NCBI RefSeq assembly: GCF_004795035.1
Contig: NZ_SSBK01000026.1
Location: forward strand, 1 to 64,000
Reading direction: 5' to 3'
DNA from: Streptomyces sp. A0958
GTDB lineage: Bacteria > Actinomycetota > Actinomycetes > Streptomycetales > Streptomycetaceae
Length of the DNA: 64,000 bases
Shown: positions 32,587-41,377 of the stretch, one piece after another
Position numbering within the stretch: the first letter of the stretch is position 1
Layout of the letters: each line of letters begins with the position of its first letter
Position numbers and translations under genes: made by a program
The notes under the pieces: model-generated
Database searches by the model: none
Told to the model about the DNA's origin: nothing
Seen by the model: the letters and a program-made list of their open reading frames with translations, nothing else

Positions 32587-32745
32587 ATGACCAAGTGGGA
32601 ATACGCGACCGTGCCCCTTCTCGTGCACGCGACCAAGCAGATTCTGGACACCTGGGGCGAGGACGGCTGGGAGCTGGTCCAGGTCGTTCCCGGCCCGAAC
32701 AACCCCGAGCAGCTCGTGGCCTACCTGAAGCGGGAGAAGCTGTAG
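32587..32745 (+). CDS. DUF4177 small protein
   Basis: This 52-residue protein starts at ATG 32587 (MTKWEYATVPLLVHATKQIL). It has the DUF4177 pattern of a WEY strand, then LDTWGEDGWELVQVVPG and a final strand. Function unknown. Its TAG stop shares a base with the GTG start of the RidA gene, so translation is coupled. Confidence 0.85.
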   Translation: MTKWEYATVPLLVHATKQILDTWGEDGWELVQVVPGPNNPEQLVAYLKREKL

Positions 32746-33215
32746 TGGCGGGCACCGTCGAGGCGAAGCTCGCCGAGCTCGGGCTGCCCCTGCCGGCCGT
32801 CGTGCCGCCGCTGGCCTCGTACCAGCCGGCCGTGCAGTCGGGGGTGTACGTGTACACCTCCGGCCAGCTGCCGATGGTGGACGGCAAGCTCGCCGTGACC
32901 GGCAAGGTCGGTGCGGAGGTCACTCCCGACGAGGCCAAGGAGCTGGCGAAGACCTGCGCGCTCAACGCCCTCGCCGCCGTGAAGTCGGTCGCGGGTGACC
33001 TGGACCGGATCGCACGGGTCGTGAAGGTCGTCGGCTTCGTCGCGTCGGCCGCCGACTTCACCGGCCAGCCCGGCGTGATCAACGGCGCCAGCGAGCTGCT
33101 GGGCGAGGTCCTCGGGGACAAGGGTGTGCACGCCCGCAGCGCCGTGGGCGTCGCCGTGCTGCCACTGGACGCGCCCGTCGAGGTCGAGATCCAGGTGGAG
33201 CTGACCGAAGCCTGA
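32745..33215 (+). CDS. RidA/YjgF-family protein
   Basis: This 156-residue protein is read from GTG 32745. The YjgF fold is recognisable from YTSGQLPMVDGKLAVTGKVG, then CALNALAAVKSVAGDLDRI and the closing VHARSAVGVAVLPLDAPVEVE. Classical RidA proteins hydrolyse reactive enamine/imine intermediates. This longer subgroup lacks an obvious catalytic Arg at the classical site, so deaminase activity is uncertain. It is coupled to the DUF4177 gene. Confidence 0.85.
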   Translation: MAGTVEAKLAELGLPLPAVVPPLASYQPAVQSGVYVYTSGQLPMVDGKLAVTGKVGAEVTPDEAKELAKTCALNALAAVKSVAGDLDRIARVVKVVGFVASAADFTGQPGVINGASELLGEVLGDKGVHARSAVGVAVLPLDAPVEVEIQVELTEA

Positions 33216-33238
33216 GCCCGGCCCCGCCCCTGCCTTCT

Positions 33239-33271
33239 GATCCCGTCCGGTCGCGAAGACCGGGCGGGATC
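33239..33271 (+). terminator. Hairpin after RidA gene
   Basis: A 14-bp stem (33239-33252 with 33258-33271, one G-T wobble) with a 5-base loop lies 23 bases after the RidA stop. Confidence 0.7.
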
Positions 33272-33367
33272 ATGTGCGTCCGGTACCTGCCGACGCATCT
33301 GTGTACGGGCCATGTACAGATCACCGCCCCCCTCGAACATCGTCGCGGTTCCGGATAGCCTCCGGCC

Positions 33368-34297
33368 ATGTCCAATGGTCAGTGGTACCCCCCGGAATGG
33401 CCCGGCCGGATCAGGGCCCTCGCGGCAGGCGAGCTGACGGCCGCCGTGCCCCGGCGGGCTGCCACCGTGATGCTGCTCCGGGACGACGCCACCGGCACCG
33501 GGGGCGCACCCGCTGTCCACATGCTGCGCCGGCGCACCTCGATGGCCTTCGCCGGAGGGGCGTACGCCTATCCGGGTGGCGGCGTCGACCCCCGCGAAGA
33601 CGACCGGCTCGTCGGCTGGGCCGGGCCCGCGCTGGAGACCTGGGCGCAGCGGCTCGGCGTCGCCACGCCGGCCGAGGCGCAGGCGATCGTCTGCGCGGCC
33701 GTCCGCGAGACGTACGAGGAGGCCGGCGTCCTGCTCGCCGGGCCGACCCCCGGGACCGTCGTCACGGACACCACGGGCGACGCCTGGGAGGTCGACCGCG
33801 AGGCGCTGGTCGCGCGGGAGCTGTCGTTCGCTGAGTTCCTGGAGCGGCGCGGGCTGGTGCTGCGGTCGGACCTGCTCGGGGCGTGGGCGCGTTGGATCAC
33901 CCCCGAGTTCGAACCGCGCCGCTACGACACCTGGTTCTTCGTCGCCGCGCTTCCGGCCGGCCAACGGACCCGCAACGCCTCGACGGAGGCCGATCGCACG
34001 GTGTGGATCACCCCGGGTGACGCGGCCGACGGATACGACCGGGGCGAACTGCTGATGATGCCGCCGACCGTGGCGACGCTGAGGACCCTGCGGCCGTACG
34101 CCACCGCCGCGGAGGCTTTGGAGGCGGCCTCGGCGCAGGACCTCACCCCCGTACTCGCGCAAGCCCGCCTGGACGGTGACGAGCTGGTGCTGAGCTGGCC
34201 GGGGCACGAGGAGTTCACCAAGAACATTTCCACGGGCGGCAAGGACGAAACACGCGGCGGGGAGAAATCGGACGGCGCGGAAGGCGGTGCGGCATGA
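33368..34297 (+). CDS. Nudix hydrolase (NUDT19-like)
   Basis: This 309-residue protein starts at ATG 33368 (MSNGQWYPPEWPG). The Nudix box is split by an insertion: AYPGGGVDPREDD is followed about 30 residues later by AAVRETYEEAGVL. That layout is typical of NUDT7/NUDT19-like hydrolases acting on CoA-type or other nucleoside diphosphate substrates. Substrate unknown. It is coupled (ATGA) to the following metallo-hydrolase. Confidence 0.85.
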   Translation: MSNGQWYPPEWPGRIRALAAGELTAAVPRRAATVMLLRDDATGTGGAPAVHMLRRRTSMAFAGGAYAYPGGGVDPREDDRLVGWAGPALETWAQRLGVATPAEAQAIVCAAVRETYEEAGVLLAGPTPGTVVTDTTGDAWEVDREALVARELSFAEFLERRGLVLRSDLLGAWARWITPEFEPRRYDTWFFVAALPAGQRTRNASTEADRTVWITPGDAADGYDRGELLMMPPTVATLRTLRPYATAAEALEAASAQDLTPVLAQARLDGDELVLSWPGHEEFTKNISTGGKDETRGGEKSDGAEGGAA

Positions 34298-35124
34298 GTG
34301 ACGCGGCGGCGCTGCCCGGACAGCCGCGCGGCGGTGTGCTGTCCGGTCCCGCGACGGTCCGTGCGGTCAACGTCCTGGCGCCCAACCCGTCGGCGATGAC
34401 GCTGGACGGCACCAACACGTGGATCGTCGCCGAGCCCGACTCGGACCTGGCGGTGGTCATCGATCCAGGCCCGCTGGACGACGCCCATCTGCGGGCGGTC
34501 ATCGACACCGCCGCGCAGGCGGGCCGCCGGATCGCGCTGACGCTCCTCACCCATGGCCACCCCGACCACGCGGAGGGGGCGGCACGGTTCGCGGAGCTGA
34601 CCCGGACGAAGGTGCGGGCGCTCGATCCGGAGCTGCGGCTCGGTGACGAGGGCCTGGGCACGGGCGACGTGATCACGACCGGTGGGCTGGAGATGTACGT
34701 GGTGCCGACACCGGGCCACACGGCGGACTCGCTGTCGTTCCATCTGCCGGCCGACCGGGCGGTGCTGACCGGTGACACGATCCTCGGCCGCGGAACGACG
34801 CTCGTGGCGCATCCGGACGGGCGGCTGGGGGACTACCTCGACTCGCTGCGGCGGCTGCGCTCGCTGACGGTCGACGACGGGGTGCACACGGTGCTGCCGG
34901 GGCACGGTCCGGTCCTGGAGGACGCGCAGGGCGCGGTCGAGTTCTACCTGGCCCACCGCGCGCACCGCCTGGCCCAGGTGGAGACGGCGGTGGAGTCCGG
35001 CTACCGGACCTCGTCCGAGGTGGTGGCCCATGTGTACGCGGATGTGGACCGTTCGCTGTGGCCGGCGGCGGAGCTGTCGGTGCGGGCGCAGCTGGAGTAC
35101 CTGGTCGAGCACGGGCTGATCTGA
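34294..35124 (+). CDS. Metallo-beta-lactamase-fold hydrolase
   Basis: This 276-residue protein starts at ATG 34294, overlapping the Nudix stop by four bases. The dinuclear zinc motif HxHxDH is in LLTHGHPDHAEG. Further ligands are in PTPGHTADS, LTGDTILG and LPGHGP. The C-terminal helical cap (FYLAHRAHRLAQVE) is like that of LACTB2-type hydrolases. The natural substrate is not predictable; pairing with a Nudix enzyme suggests nucleotide or CoA-ester housekeeping. Confidence 0.88.
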   Translation: MSDAAALPGQPRGGVLSGPATVRAVNVLAPNPSAMTLDGTNTWIVAEPDSDLAVVIDPGPLDDAHLRAVIDTAAQAGRRIALTLLTHGHPDHAEGAARFAELTRTKVRALDPELRLGDEGLGTGDVITTGGLEMYVVPTPGHTADSLSFHLPADRAVLTGDTILGRGTTLVAHPDGRLGDYLDSLRRLRSLTVDDGVHTVLPGHGPVLEDAQGAVEFYLAHRAHRLAQVETAVESGYRTSSEVVAHVYADVDRSLWPAAELSVRAQLEYLVEHGLI

Positions 35125-35147
35125 CGGGCCGTCCCCGGCATGCGTGA

Positions 35148-35170
35148 GGCCCCACCGAATCGGTGGGGCC
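35148..35170. terminator. Bidirectional hairpin between MBL-fold gene and crp
   Basis: A perfect 10-bp stem (35148-35157 with 35161-35170) with loop AAT lies between two convergent genes. Confidence 0.75.
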
Positions 35171-35201
35171 CCTCACACGCACAGCGGCGTACGACGGCGG
35201 G

Positions 35202-35876
35202 TCAGCGGGAGCGCTTGGCCAGCCGCTCCACGTCGAGCAGGATCACCGCACGGGCCTCCAGCCGCAGCCAGCCGCGGCCGGCGAAGTCGGCGAGGGCCTT
35301 GTTGACCGTCTCGCGGGAGGCGCCGACCAGCTGGGCCAGCTCTTCCTGCGTCAGGTCGTGCACCACGTGGATGCCTTCCTCGGACTGGACGCCGAAGCGG
35401 CGCGACAGGTCCAGGAGGGCGCGGGCGACGCGGCCCGGGACATCGGAGAAGACCAGGTCGGACATCTGGTCGTTGGTCTTGCGCAGGCGCCGGGCGACGG
35501 CACGCAGCAGGGCCGTGGCCACCTCGGGGCGTGCGTTGAGCCAGGGCTGCAGGTCGCCGTGGCCGAGGCCGAGGAGCTTGACCTCGGTCAGCGCGGTGGC
35601 GGTGGCGGTGCGCGGGCCCGGGTCGAAGAGCGAGAGCTCGCCGATCAGCTCGCCGGGGCCGAGGACCGCCAGCATGTTCTCGCGTCCGTCGGGGGAGGTG
35701 CGGTGGAGCTTCACCTTGCCCTCGGTGACCACATAGAGGCGGTCTCCCGGGTCACCCTCGTGGAACAGCGCGTCGCCGCGCGCGAGGGTCACCTCACTCA
35801 TCGAGGCGCGGAGCTCCGCGGCCTGCTCGTCATCGAGCGCCGCGAAAAGCGGGGCGCGCCGCAGAACGTCGTCCAC
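35202..35876 (-). CDS. crp: Crp/Fnr-family regulator
   Basis: This 224-residue protein has an N-terminal cyclic-nucleotide-binding domain (GDALFHEGDPGDRLYVVTEG, then GPGELIGELSLFDPGPRTAT with the Arg of the phosphate-binding cassette). The C-terminal helix-turn-helix has TQEELAQLVGASRETVNKAL. Sequence, length and position before nth match Streptomyces Crp, which controls germination, development and antibiotic production. Whether it responds to cAMP depends on pocket residues that look conserved here. Confidence 0.9.
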   Translation of the reverse strand: MDDVLRRAPLFAALDDEQAAELRASMSEVTLARGDALFHEGDPGDRLYVVTEGKVKLHRTSPDGRENMLAVLGPGELIGELSLFDPGPRTATATALTEVKLLGLGHGDLQPWLNARPEVATALLRAVARRLRKTNDQMSDLVFSDVPGRVARALLDLSRRFGVQSEEGIHVVHDLTQEELAQLVGASRETVNKALADFAGRGWLRLEARAVILLDVERLAKRSR

Positions 35877-36106
35877 GAGTTCTCTCCTTGTCGGCCTGTT
35901 CAGGGAACCGTGGTCCCCATCATGCCGGACGGTAAAACAGTGCGATCAATCACAAACCAGTTTGACGCACGTGCGTGCCGGAGCGTACGGCAGGGGGCCG
36001 ATTGGGGGCGGATCACCGGTGACCGGGGCGGATGTCAGTGGCGGGCTCTAGGCTGTCCGGGTGTCCAGAATTGCCGGTGAGAGCGCAGGCCAAGGGGGCT
36101 GATGGG

Positions 36107-37105
36107 GTGTCGGAGGGCCGTAATTCCGCTGTGGGCGAACAGGCCGCAGGCAACCGGAAGAACCCGGAAAAAGCGGCAGAAAACGGGTCCGGAAGGGCGG
36201 CGGGCTCCGGCTCGGCCAAGAGAGCGAAGCAGGACCGGGAGGAAGCGGTGACCCCAGAGGCCAAGGGCGACGGTGCGTCGGCTGCCGGGGCCGAGGCCGG
36301 TGCCGCCGGGGCCGGCCGTCCGAAGAAGAAGGCGGGGCGGCCGGAATCCCGCCTGGCCATGGTCCGCCGCGCTCGCCGGATCAACCGCGAGCTCGCGGAG
36401 GTCTACCCGTACGCCCATCCGGAGCTGGACTTCAGGAACCCGTTCGAACTGCTCGTCGCCACGGTCCTCTCCGCCCAGACCACGGACCTGAGGGTCAACC
36501 AGACCACCCCCGCCCTCTTCGCCGCCTATCCCACCCCCGAGGACATGGCAGCCGCTGTCCCGGAGGAACTGGAAGAGATCATTCGGCCGACCGGCTTCTT
36601 CCGGGCCAAGGCCAAGTCGTTGCTGGGCCTGTCCGCCGCCCTCCGGGACGACTTCGGCGGCGAGGTGCCGGGGCGGCTGGCGGATCTCGTGAAGCTGCCG
36701 GGGGTCGGCCGCAAGACGGCCAACGTGGTTTTGGGCAACGCATTCGGAGTGCCAGGCATCACCGTGGACACCCACTTCGGCCGACTGGTCCGGCGGTGGA
36801 AGTGGACCGAGCAGGAGGACCCGGAGAAGGTCGAGGCGGAGATCGCGGCGATCTTCCCCAAGAGCGAGTGGACCATGCTCTCGCACCGCGTCATCTTTCA
36901 CGGCCGCCGCGTCTGCCACGCCCGCAAGCCCGCCTGCGGCGCCTGCCCGATCGCCCCGCTGTGTCCTTCGTACGGTGAGGGTGAGACGGACCCGGAGAAG
37001 GCCCGCAAACTCCTGAAGTACGAGATGGCCGGCCGGCCGGGCCAGCGGCTGAACCCGCCGCCGGACTACCCCGGAAGCCCGGCACCGCCCTTGGGCGCCG
37101 ACTGA
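36107..37105 (+). CDS. nth: Endonuclease III
   Basis: This 332-residue protein is read from GTG 36107, with AGGGGGC upstream. About 80 N-terminal residues are low-complexity Ala/Gly/Lys/Glu. The conserved enzyme starts near MVRRARRINREL. The helix-hairpin-helix LPGVGRKTANVVLG carries the catalytic Lys, VDTHFGR the catalytic Asp, and C-x6-C-x2-C-x5-C near the end binds a [4Fe-4S] cluster. It excises oxidised pyrimidines and nicks abasic sites. Typical bacterial Nth is about 210-250 residues, so the N-terminal extension is actinobacterial. Confidence 0.92.
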   Translation: MSEGRNSAVGEQAAGNRKNPEKAAENGSGRAAGSGSAKRAKQDREEAVTPEAKGDGASAAGAEAGAAGAGRPKKKAGRPESRLAMVRRARRINRELAEVYPYAHPELDFRNPFELLVATVLSAQTTDLRVNQTTPALFAAYPTPEDMAAAVPEELEEIIRPTGFFRAKAKSLLGLSAALRDDFGGEVPGRLADLVKLPGVGRKTANVVLGNAFGVPGITVDTHFGRLVRRWKWTEQEDPEKVEAEIAAIFPKSEWTMLSHRVIFHGRRVCHARKPACGACPIAPLCPSYGEGETDPEKARKLLKYEMAGRPGQRLNPPPDYPGSPAPPLGAD

Positions 37106-37258
37106 CGCGGACCGCCGCTGTGGATCGCCACCGCGATTCCCGGCCGCGGGCCTCAGCCGCGGTCCCCCGCTGCGGACCGCGACGGTGGTTCTCAGCCGCG
37201 GTCCTCGACTGCGGAACGAAACGCGTGACGACAGGCGTTGTGAGACGGAGGGGTGCCT

Positions 37259-38116
37259 ATGAAGACGCATGAACCCGGCACGGAGCAGCATGGCAGGGAG
37301 CAGTACAGCGGTACGGACCGCGGCGGCGCAGAACGCGGTGGCGCAGAGCGCGGTGGGACGGACCGCGGTGGGGCGGAACAGCGCGGCGGCCCGCGCGGCC
37401 ACAGTACGGATGCGGACGTCGTGACCGCCGAGCCGGCGGATGACGGCTCCCCGGTCACCGTCTCGGCCGAAGGGCTGCCCGGCTGGCTCGATCCCGTGGC
37501 CGGCGCCGCCCGGACCGTACGGCCGCAGCAGCTCAGCCGCTTCCTGCCGCCCGAGGACGGTGCGGGCCGCCAGTCGGCCGTGCTCGTCCTGTTCGGCGAG
37601 GGTGCGCGAGGCCCCGAACTGCTCCTGATGGAACGGGCCGGAAGCCTGCGTTCGCATCCGGGCCAGCCGTCCTTCCCCGGCGGCTCCCTCGACCCGGCGG
37701 ACGGTGACCAGGCGACGACCGGGCCGCTCAGGGCCGCGCTGCGGGAGGCTGAGGAGGAGACCGGCCTCGATCCGCGCGGGGTGCAGATCTTCGGTGTGCT
37801 GCCCCGGCTCTACATCCCCGTGAGCAGCTTCGTGGTGACGCCCGTCCTCGGCTGGTGGCGTACGCCCAGCCCGGTCGGGGTCGTCGACCCGGGTGAGACG
37901 GCGCGGGTCTTCACGGTTCCCGTGGCGGATCTCACGGACCCGGCCAACCGGGCGACGGCCGTCCACCCCAGCGGACACCGAGGACCGGCATTTCTGGTCG
38001 AATCCGCACTTGTCTGGGGGTTCACGGCCGGGGTGATCGACCGGATTCTGCACTTCGCGGGCTGGGAGCGCCCCTGGGACAGAGCCAAGCAGGTGCCGCT
38101 CGACTGGCGCGCATGA
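37259..38116 (+). CDS. CoA diphosphatase-type Nudix hydrolase
   Basis: This 285-residue protein starts at ATG 37259 behind GGAGGGG. The CoA-Nudix signature LRSHPGQPSFPGGSLD runs into the box REAEEETGLD. The first 45 residues consist of imperfect Gly-Gly-Ala-Glu/Thr-Arg repeats and are likely disordered. The family cleaves CoA and its derivatives to 4'-phosphopantetheine and ADP. The gene lies 150 bases after nth and precedes the membrane protease gene. Confidence 0.88.
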   Translation: MKTHEPGTEQHGREQYSGTDRGGAERGGAERGGTDRGGAEQRGGPRGHSTDADVVTAEPADDGSPVTVSAEGLPGWLDPVAGAARTVRPQQLSRFLPPEDGAGRQSAVLVLFGEGARGPELLLMERAGSLRSHPGQPSFPGGSLDPADGDQATTGPLRAALREAEEETGLDPRGVQIFGVLPRLYIPVSSFVVTPVLGWWRTPSPVGVVDPGETARVFTVPVADLTDPANRATAVHPSGHRGPAFLVESALVWGFTAGVIDRILHFAGWERPWDRAKQVPLDWRA

Positions 38117-38204
38117 CAGGCTGACTTCCGTGCTCCGCAGCTCCGGGCCCGCCCGGATCACGGAGACGTACGGGCCCGGTGACGAATCTGCGAGGCTATA
38201 GACG

Positions 38205-39410
38205 GTGAACGTGCTGGACATCCTGTTGCTGGCCGGCGCCGTGTGGTTCGCGGTCATCGGCTACCGCCAGGGGTTCGTCGTCGGCATTCTGTCGGTGATC
38301 GGGTTCCTGGGCGGCGGTCTCGTCGCCATCTACCTGCTGCCGATCCTGTGGGACCAGGTGACGGACGGTTCCGAGGTCTCCTCCACCGCTGCCGTCGTCG
38401 CGGTCGTCATCGTGATCGTGTGCGCGTCGGTGGGCCAGGCCTTCACCACGCACCTGGGCAACAAACTGCGCCGGCACATCACCTGGTCGCCCGCGCGCGC
38501 CCTGGACGCCACCGGCGGCGCCCTGGTCAACGTGGTGGCGATGCTGCTGGTCGCCTGGCTGATCGGTTCCGCCCTGGCAGGCACCTCCCTGCCGACGCTG
38601 GGCAAGGAGGTCCGTAGCTCCTCCGTCCTGCTCGGCGTTTCCCGGGTGATGCCGCCCCAGGCGTCCACCTGGTTCACGGACTTCTCGTCGGTCCTCGCGC
38701 AGAACGGCTTCCCACAGGTCTTCAGCCCGTTCGCCAACGAACCGATCACCGAGGTCAGGGCCCCCGACCCGGCTCTGGTCGGCAGCCCCGTCGCCGCGCG
38801 CGCCAAGCAGTCGATCGTCAAGGTCGTCGGCACGGCCCCGAGCTGCGGCAAGGTCCTCGAAGGCACCGGATTCGTGTTCTCCGACCGTCGGGTGATGACC
38901 AACGCCCACGTCGTCGGAGGCGTCGACGAGCCGACCGTCCAGATCGGCGGCCAGGGACGCCTGTACGACGCGAAGGTCGTCCTCTACGACTGGCGGCGCG
39001 ACATCGCCGTACTCGACGTCCCCGACCTCGACGTGAAGCCGCTGCAGTTCGCCACCACGGACAACGACGCGGAGACGGGCGACAGCGCCATCGTCGCGGG
39101 CTTCCCGGAGAACGGCTCGTACGACGTACGCTCCGCGCGCGTCCGCGCCCGCATCGACGCCAGCGGCCCCGACATCTACCACCGGGGCACGGTCCGCCGC
39201 GATGTGTACTCGCTCTACACCACGGTCCGCCAGGGCAACTCCGGCGGCCCGCTGCTGACCCCTGAAGGCAAGGTGTACGGCGTCGTGTTCGCGAAGTCGC
39301 TCGACGACCCGGACACGGGCTACGCGCTGACGGCGGACGAGATCCGCGACGACATCACGCAGGGCCGTACCGCCAACCAGCAGGTCGACAGCCAGGGATG
39401 CGCCCTTTAG
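38205..39410 (+). CDS. MarP-like membrane serine protease (CvpA-trypsin fusion)
   Basis: This 401-residue protein is read from GTG 38205 (VNVLDILLLAGAVWFAV). Four transmembrane helices in residues 1-125 form a CvpA/colicin V production-like domain. A periplasmic trypsin-like protease follows (about 200-390), with the triad His in VMTNAHVV, Asp in WRRDIAVLD and Ser in RQGNSGGPL. In mycobacteria MarP supports acid and oxidative stress survival by processing a peptidoglycan hydrolase. Architecture and length match that family. Confidence 0.92.
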   Translation: MNVLDILLLAGAVWFAVIGYRQGFVVGILSVIGFLGGGLVAIYLLPILWDQVTDGSEVSSTAAVVAVVIVIVCASVGQAFTTHLGNKLRRHITWSPARALDATGGALVNVVAMLLVAWLIGSALAGTSLPTLGKEVRSSSVLLGVSRVMPPQASTWFTDFSSVLAQNGFPQVFSPFANEPITEVRAPDPALVGSPVAARAKQSIVKVVGTAPSCGKVLEGTGFVFSDRRVMTNAHVVGGVDEPTVQIGGQGRLYDAKVVLYDWRRDIAVLDVPDLDVKPLQFATTDNDAETGDSAIVAGFPENGSYDVRSARVRARIDASGPDIYHRGTVRRDVYSLYTTVRQGNSGGPLLTPEGKVYGVVFAKSLDDPDTGYALTADEIRDDITQGRTANQQVDSQGCAL

Positions 39411-39476
39411 GGAGCCGTACGCCCTTCAGGGGGTCGGCAGGCGGGCCCCGAAGCGGTCCCGGGGGCCGTGAGCGGG

Positions 39477-39680
39477 TCAGTTGCGAGGATGGCGCAGCCG
39501 CGCCGAGACCCAGCGGGCCCGGCGGCGGAGAATGCGCGAGATGCCGAGCCGGGGATCATGCAGAACGTGCAATGTGTGCACCCGGCCCGGAAGGCCGTCC
39601 CCCTCGTGAATGCCCGGTACCGCCGTGGCGGTCGAGCGACGGTTGTCTGCTGCGTCACCGAAGTCGTGCGTCCAGCCCAT
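39477..39680 (-). CDS. Possible small basic protein
   Basis: This 67-residue frame begins MGWTHDFGDAADNRRST and ends with an Arg-rich tail (RILRRRARWVSARLRHPRN). AGAGGT lies six bases upstream of the ATG at 39680. No family is recognised and it overlaps no other gene. It is the only candidate in the 375-base gap between the MarP-like protease and the alpha/beta hydrolase, and could be spurious. Confidence 0.35.
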   Translation of the reverse strand: MGWTHDFGDAADNRRSTATAVPGIHEGDGLPGRVHTLHVLHDPRLGISRILRRRARWVSARLRHPRN

Positions 39681-39785
39681 ACCCGGACCTCTGCCCGTGC
39701 CTCATGGTCCGTAATCGCCTATCCGTCAGCCAATTGGCCTATGCGTCAGGCACGTGGCCATTCCTCGGACATGTGTGCCCGCCGG

Positions 39786-40811
39786 TTAGCGGTCGGGCTC
39801 GGAATCCTTGAGCCAGTTGATGAGTTCTGCCGAGAACCCCGCCGGATCTTCCTCGTGGGGGAAGTGACCCAGACCGTCGAAAAGTCGCCAACGGTACGGC
39901 GCCTCGACGTACTCGCCGGACCCCGCGGAACTGCGGGTGCGGACCGCCGGATCGAGTGAACCGTGCAGATGCAGCGTCGGCACCCGCACGGGCCGTTTCA
40001 TGCGCCGGTTGAACTGAATGCCGTCCGGGCGCGCCAGCGAGCGCACCATCCAGCGGTACGGCTCGATCGAGCAGTGTGCCGTCGAGGGGATGGCCATGGC
40101 TCGCCGGTAGACGCCCAGCGAGGCCTCGTCGGGGAACTCCGCCGTGCTCGGCCCCGCCCAGTCGGTGATCAGGCGGGCCACCAACGCCGCCTCGTCGGCC
40201 ACGAGCTGACGTTCCGGCACCCACGGCCGCTGAAAGCCCCAGATGTACGAGCCGGCCCGGGACTGCGCGAAGTCGGAGAGCATCGAGGAGCGCCACCGCC
40301 GCGGGTGGGGCATCGAGGAGACGACCAGCCGGCGCACCAGCTTCGGGCGCATCACCGCAGCCGTCCAGGCCAGGTAGCCGCCCATGTCGTGGCCGACCAG
40401 GGCGGCGTCCGGTTCGCCGAGCGACCTGACCACGCCGGTGATGTCGAGCGCCAGGTTGGCGGGGTCGTAACCGCGGGGCGTGCGGTCGCTGCCGCCCACC
40501 CCGCGCAGGTCCATTGCCACGGCCCGGAAGCCCGCCTCGGCGAGCGCGGGCAGTTGGTGGCGCCAGGTCCACCAGAACTGCGGGAAGCCGTGCAGGAGGA
40601 GGACCAGCGGCCCTTCACCCATTTCGGCGATGTGGAAGCGGGCGCCGTTCGCCGCGACGTCGCGGTGGGTCCAGGGACCGTCGAGGCGGACGGGGCCGCC
40701 GGCCGGGGGCAACGGTGCGGGGGCTGGGACGGCCGGGCCGGCCGTCCCTTCGTGGCCCGCCCGGTCTTCCGGGCCCAATGGGCCGAATGCGCTGGAATCG
40801 GGGACCGTCAT
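39786..40811 (-). CDS. Alpha/beta hydrolase, epoxide hydrolase-like
   Basis: This 341-residue protein has the oxyanion-hole motif LLHGFPQFWWTWRHQ and the nucleophile elbow VGHDMGGYL with Asp, as in epoxide hydrolases and dehalogenases, not the Ser of esterases. The catalytic His is in GLGHFPHEE, and an Asp in GSLDPAV completes the triad. The N-terminal 45 residues are Pro/Ala-rich. No signal peptide. Its start overlaps the holin-family gene's stop by four bases. Substrate unknown; these enzymes often detoxify lipophilic epoxides. Confidence 0.87.
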   Translation of the reverse strand: MTVPDSSAFGPLGPEDRAGHEGTAGPAVPAPAPLPPAGGPVRLDGPWTHRDVAANGARFHIAEMGEGPLVLLLHGFPQFWWTWRHQLPALAEAGFRAVAMDLRGVGGSDRTPRGYDPANLALDITGVVRSLGEPDAALVGHDMGGYLAWTAAVMRPKLVRRLVVSSMPHPRRWRSSMLSDFAQSRAGSYIWGFQRPWVPERQLVADEAALVARLITDWAGPSTAEFPDEASLGVYRRAMAIPSTAHCSIEPYRWMVRSLARPDGIQFNRRMKRPVRVPTLHLHGSLDPAVRTRSSAGSGEYVEAPYRWRLFDGLGHFPHEEDPAGFSAELINWLKDSEPDR

Positions 40812-41338
40812 GTAGTTGAGCGTGCCACAGCCGACGTGTTGTCCTGGACCGGAACGCTCTCGATGGCCCTGTCCGCGCGGGTGCTGCCGCCCACCGGGAG
40901 GATCGCGTCGGCGGCGATGCCCGGGCGGGGGTGCGGCTTGACGCCCTGGAGGACGGCGGCGGACTGTTTGGCGGAGGCGATGGACTTCTCCGGCGGCTTG
41001 ACCTTCTTGAACTTCGCGTAGCCGAAGAGCGCGAGCAGGATTCCCAGAAGGATGAACGCACCGCCCACGATCAGGAACGACCAGGCGAGCCCCAGCCCCA
41101 GGTTGTGAATGCCGTACGCGGCCGCGAAGCTCAGCACCGGGATCGAGAACAGGAGCAGCACGCCCGTGACGATGAACGCCACGCTGCCGATGACGCCGCG
41201 CTTGACGTCCTGCCGCACCTCGGCCTTGGCCAGGGCGATCTCGTCGTGCACCAGAGCCGACAGTTCGGCCGTCGCCGACGCGACCAGCTGGCCGAGACTG
41301 CGGTCGGCACTGCCCACGTAATTGCCGGGGTCGCTCAT
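40808..41338 (-). CDS. Phage holin-family (DUF1469) membrane protein
   Basis: This 176-residue protein has an N-terminal amphipathic helix (LGQLVASATAELSALVHDEI) and two transmembrane helices (IGSVAFIVTGVLLLFSIPVLSF and AWSFLIVGGAFILLGILLALFGY). A soluble Lys/Ala-rich tail follows. The Pfam family is named for holins, but in actinobacteria it is a chromosomal protein unrelated to lysis. It is coupled to the hydrolase gene and lies downstream of nhaA in the same direction. Confidence 0.85.
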   Translation of the reverse strand: MSDPGNYVGSADRSLGQLVASATAELSALVHDEIALAKAEVRQDVKRGVIGSVAFIVTGVLLLFSIPVLSFAAAYGIHNLGLGLAWSFLIVGGAFILLGILLALFGYAKFKKVKPPEKSIASAKQSAAVLQGVKPHPRPGIAADAILPVGGSTRADRAIESVPVQDNTSAVARSTT

Positions 41339-41377
41339 CCCTGACTCCCTCTCCTGTTCAACACGTCCGATGTCAGA

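Noticed and set aside
35940..35960. Crp autoregulatory site (TGCGA...TCACA) upstream of crp
   Set aside because: The half-sites are 4 bases apart, not the usual 6, so the match is too weak to list as a site.
36035..38257. 740-residue open frame on minus across nth and the CoA Nudix gene
   Set aside because: Arg/Pro-rich shadow sequence; both plus-strand genes have full catalytic motifs.
40808..41338. Phage remnant because of the holin-family name
   Set aside because: No other phage genes are nearby and the gene is coupled to a housekeeping hydrolase; this family is chromosomal in actinobacteria.
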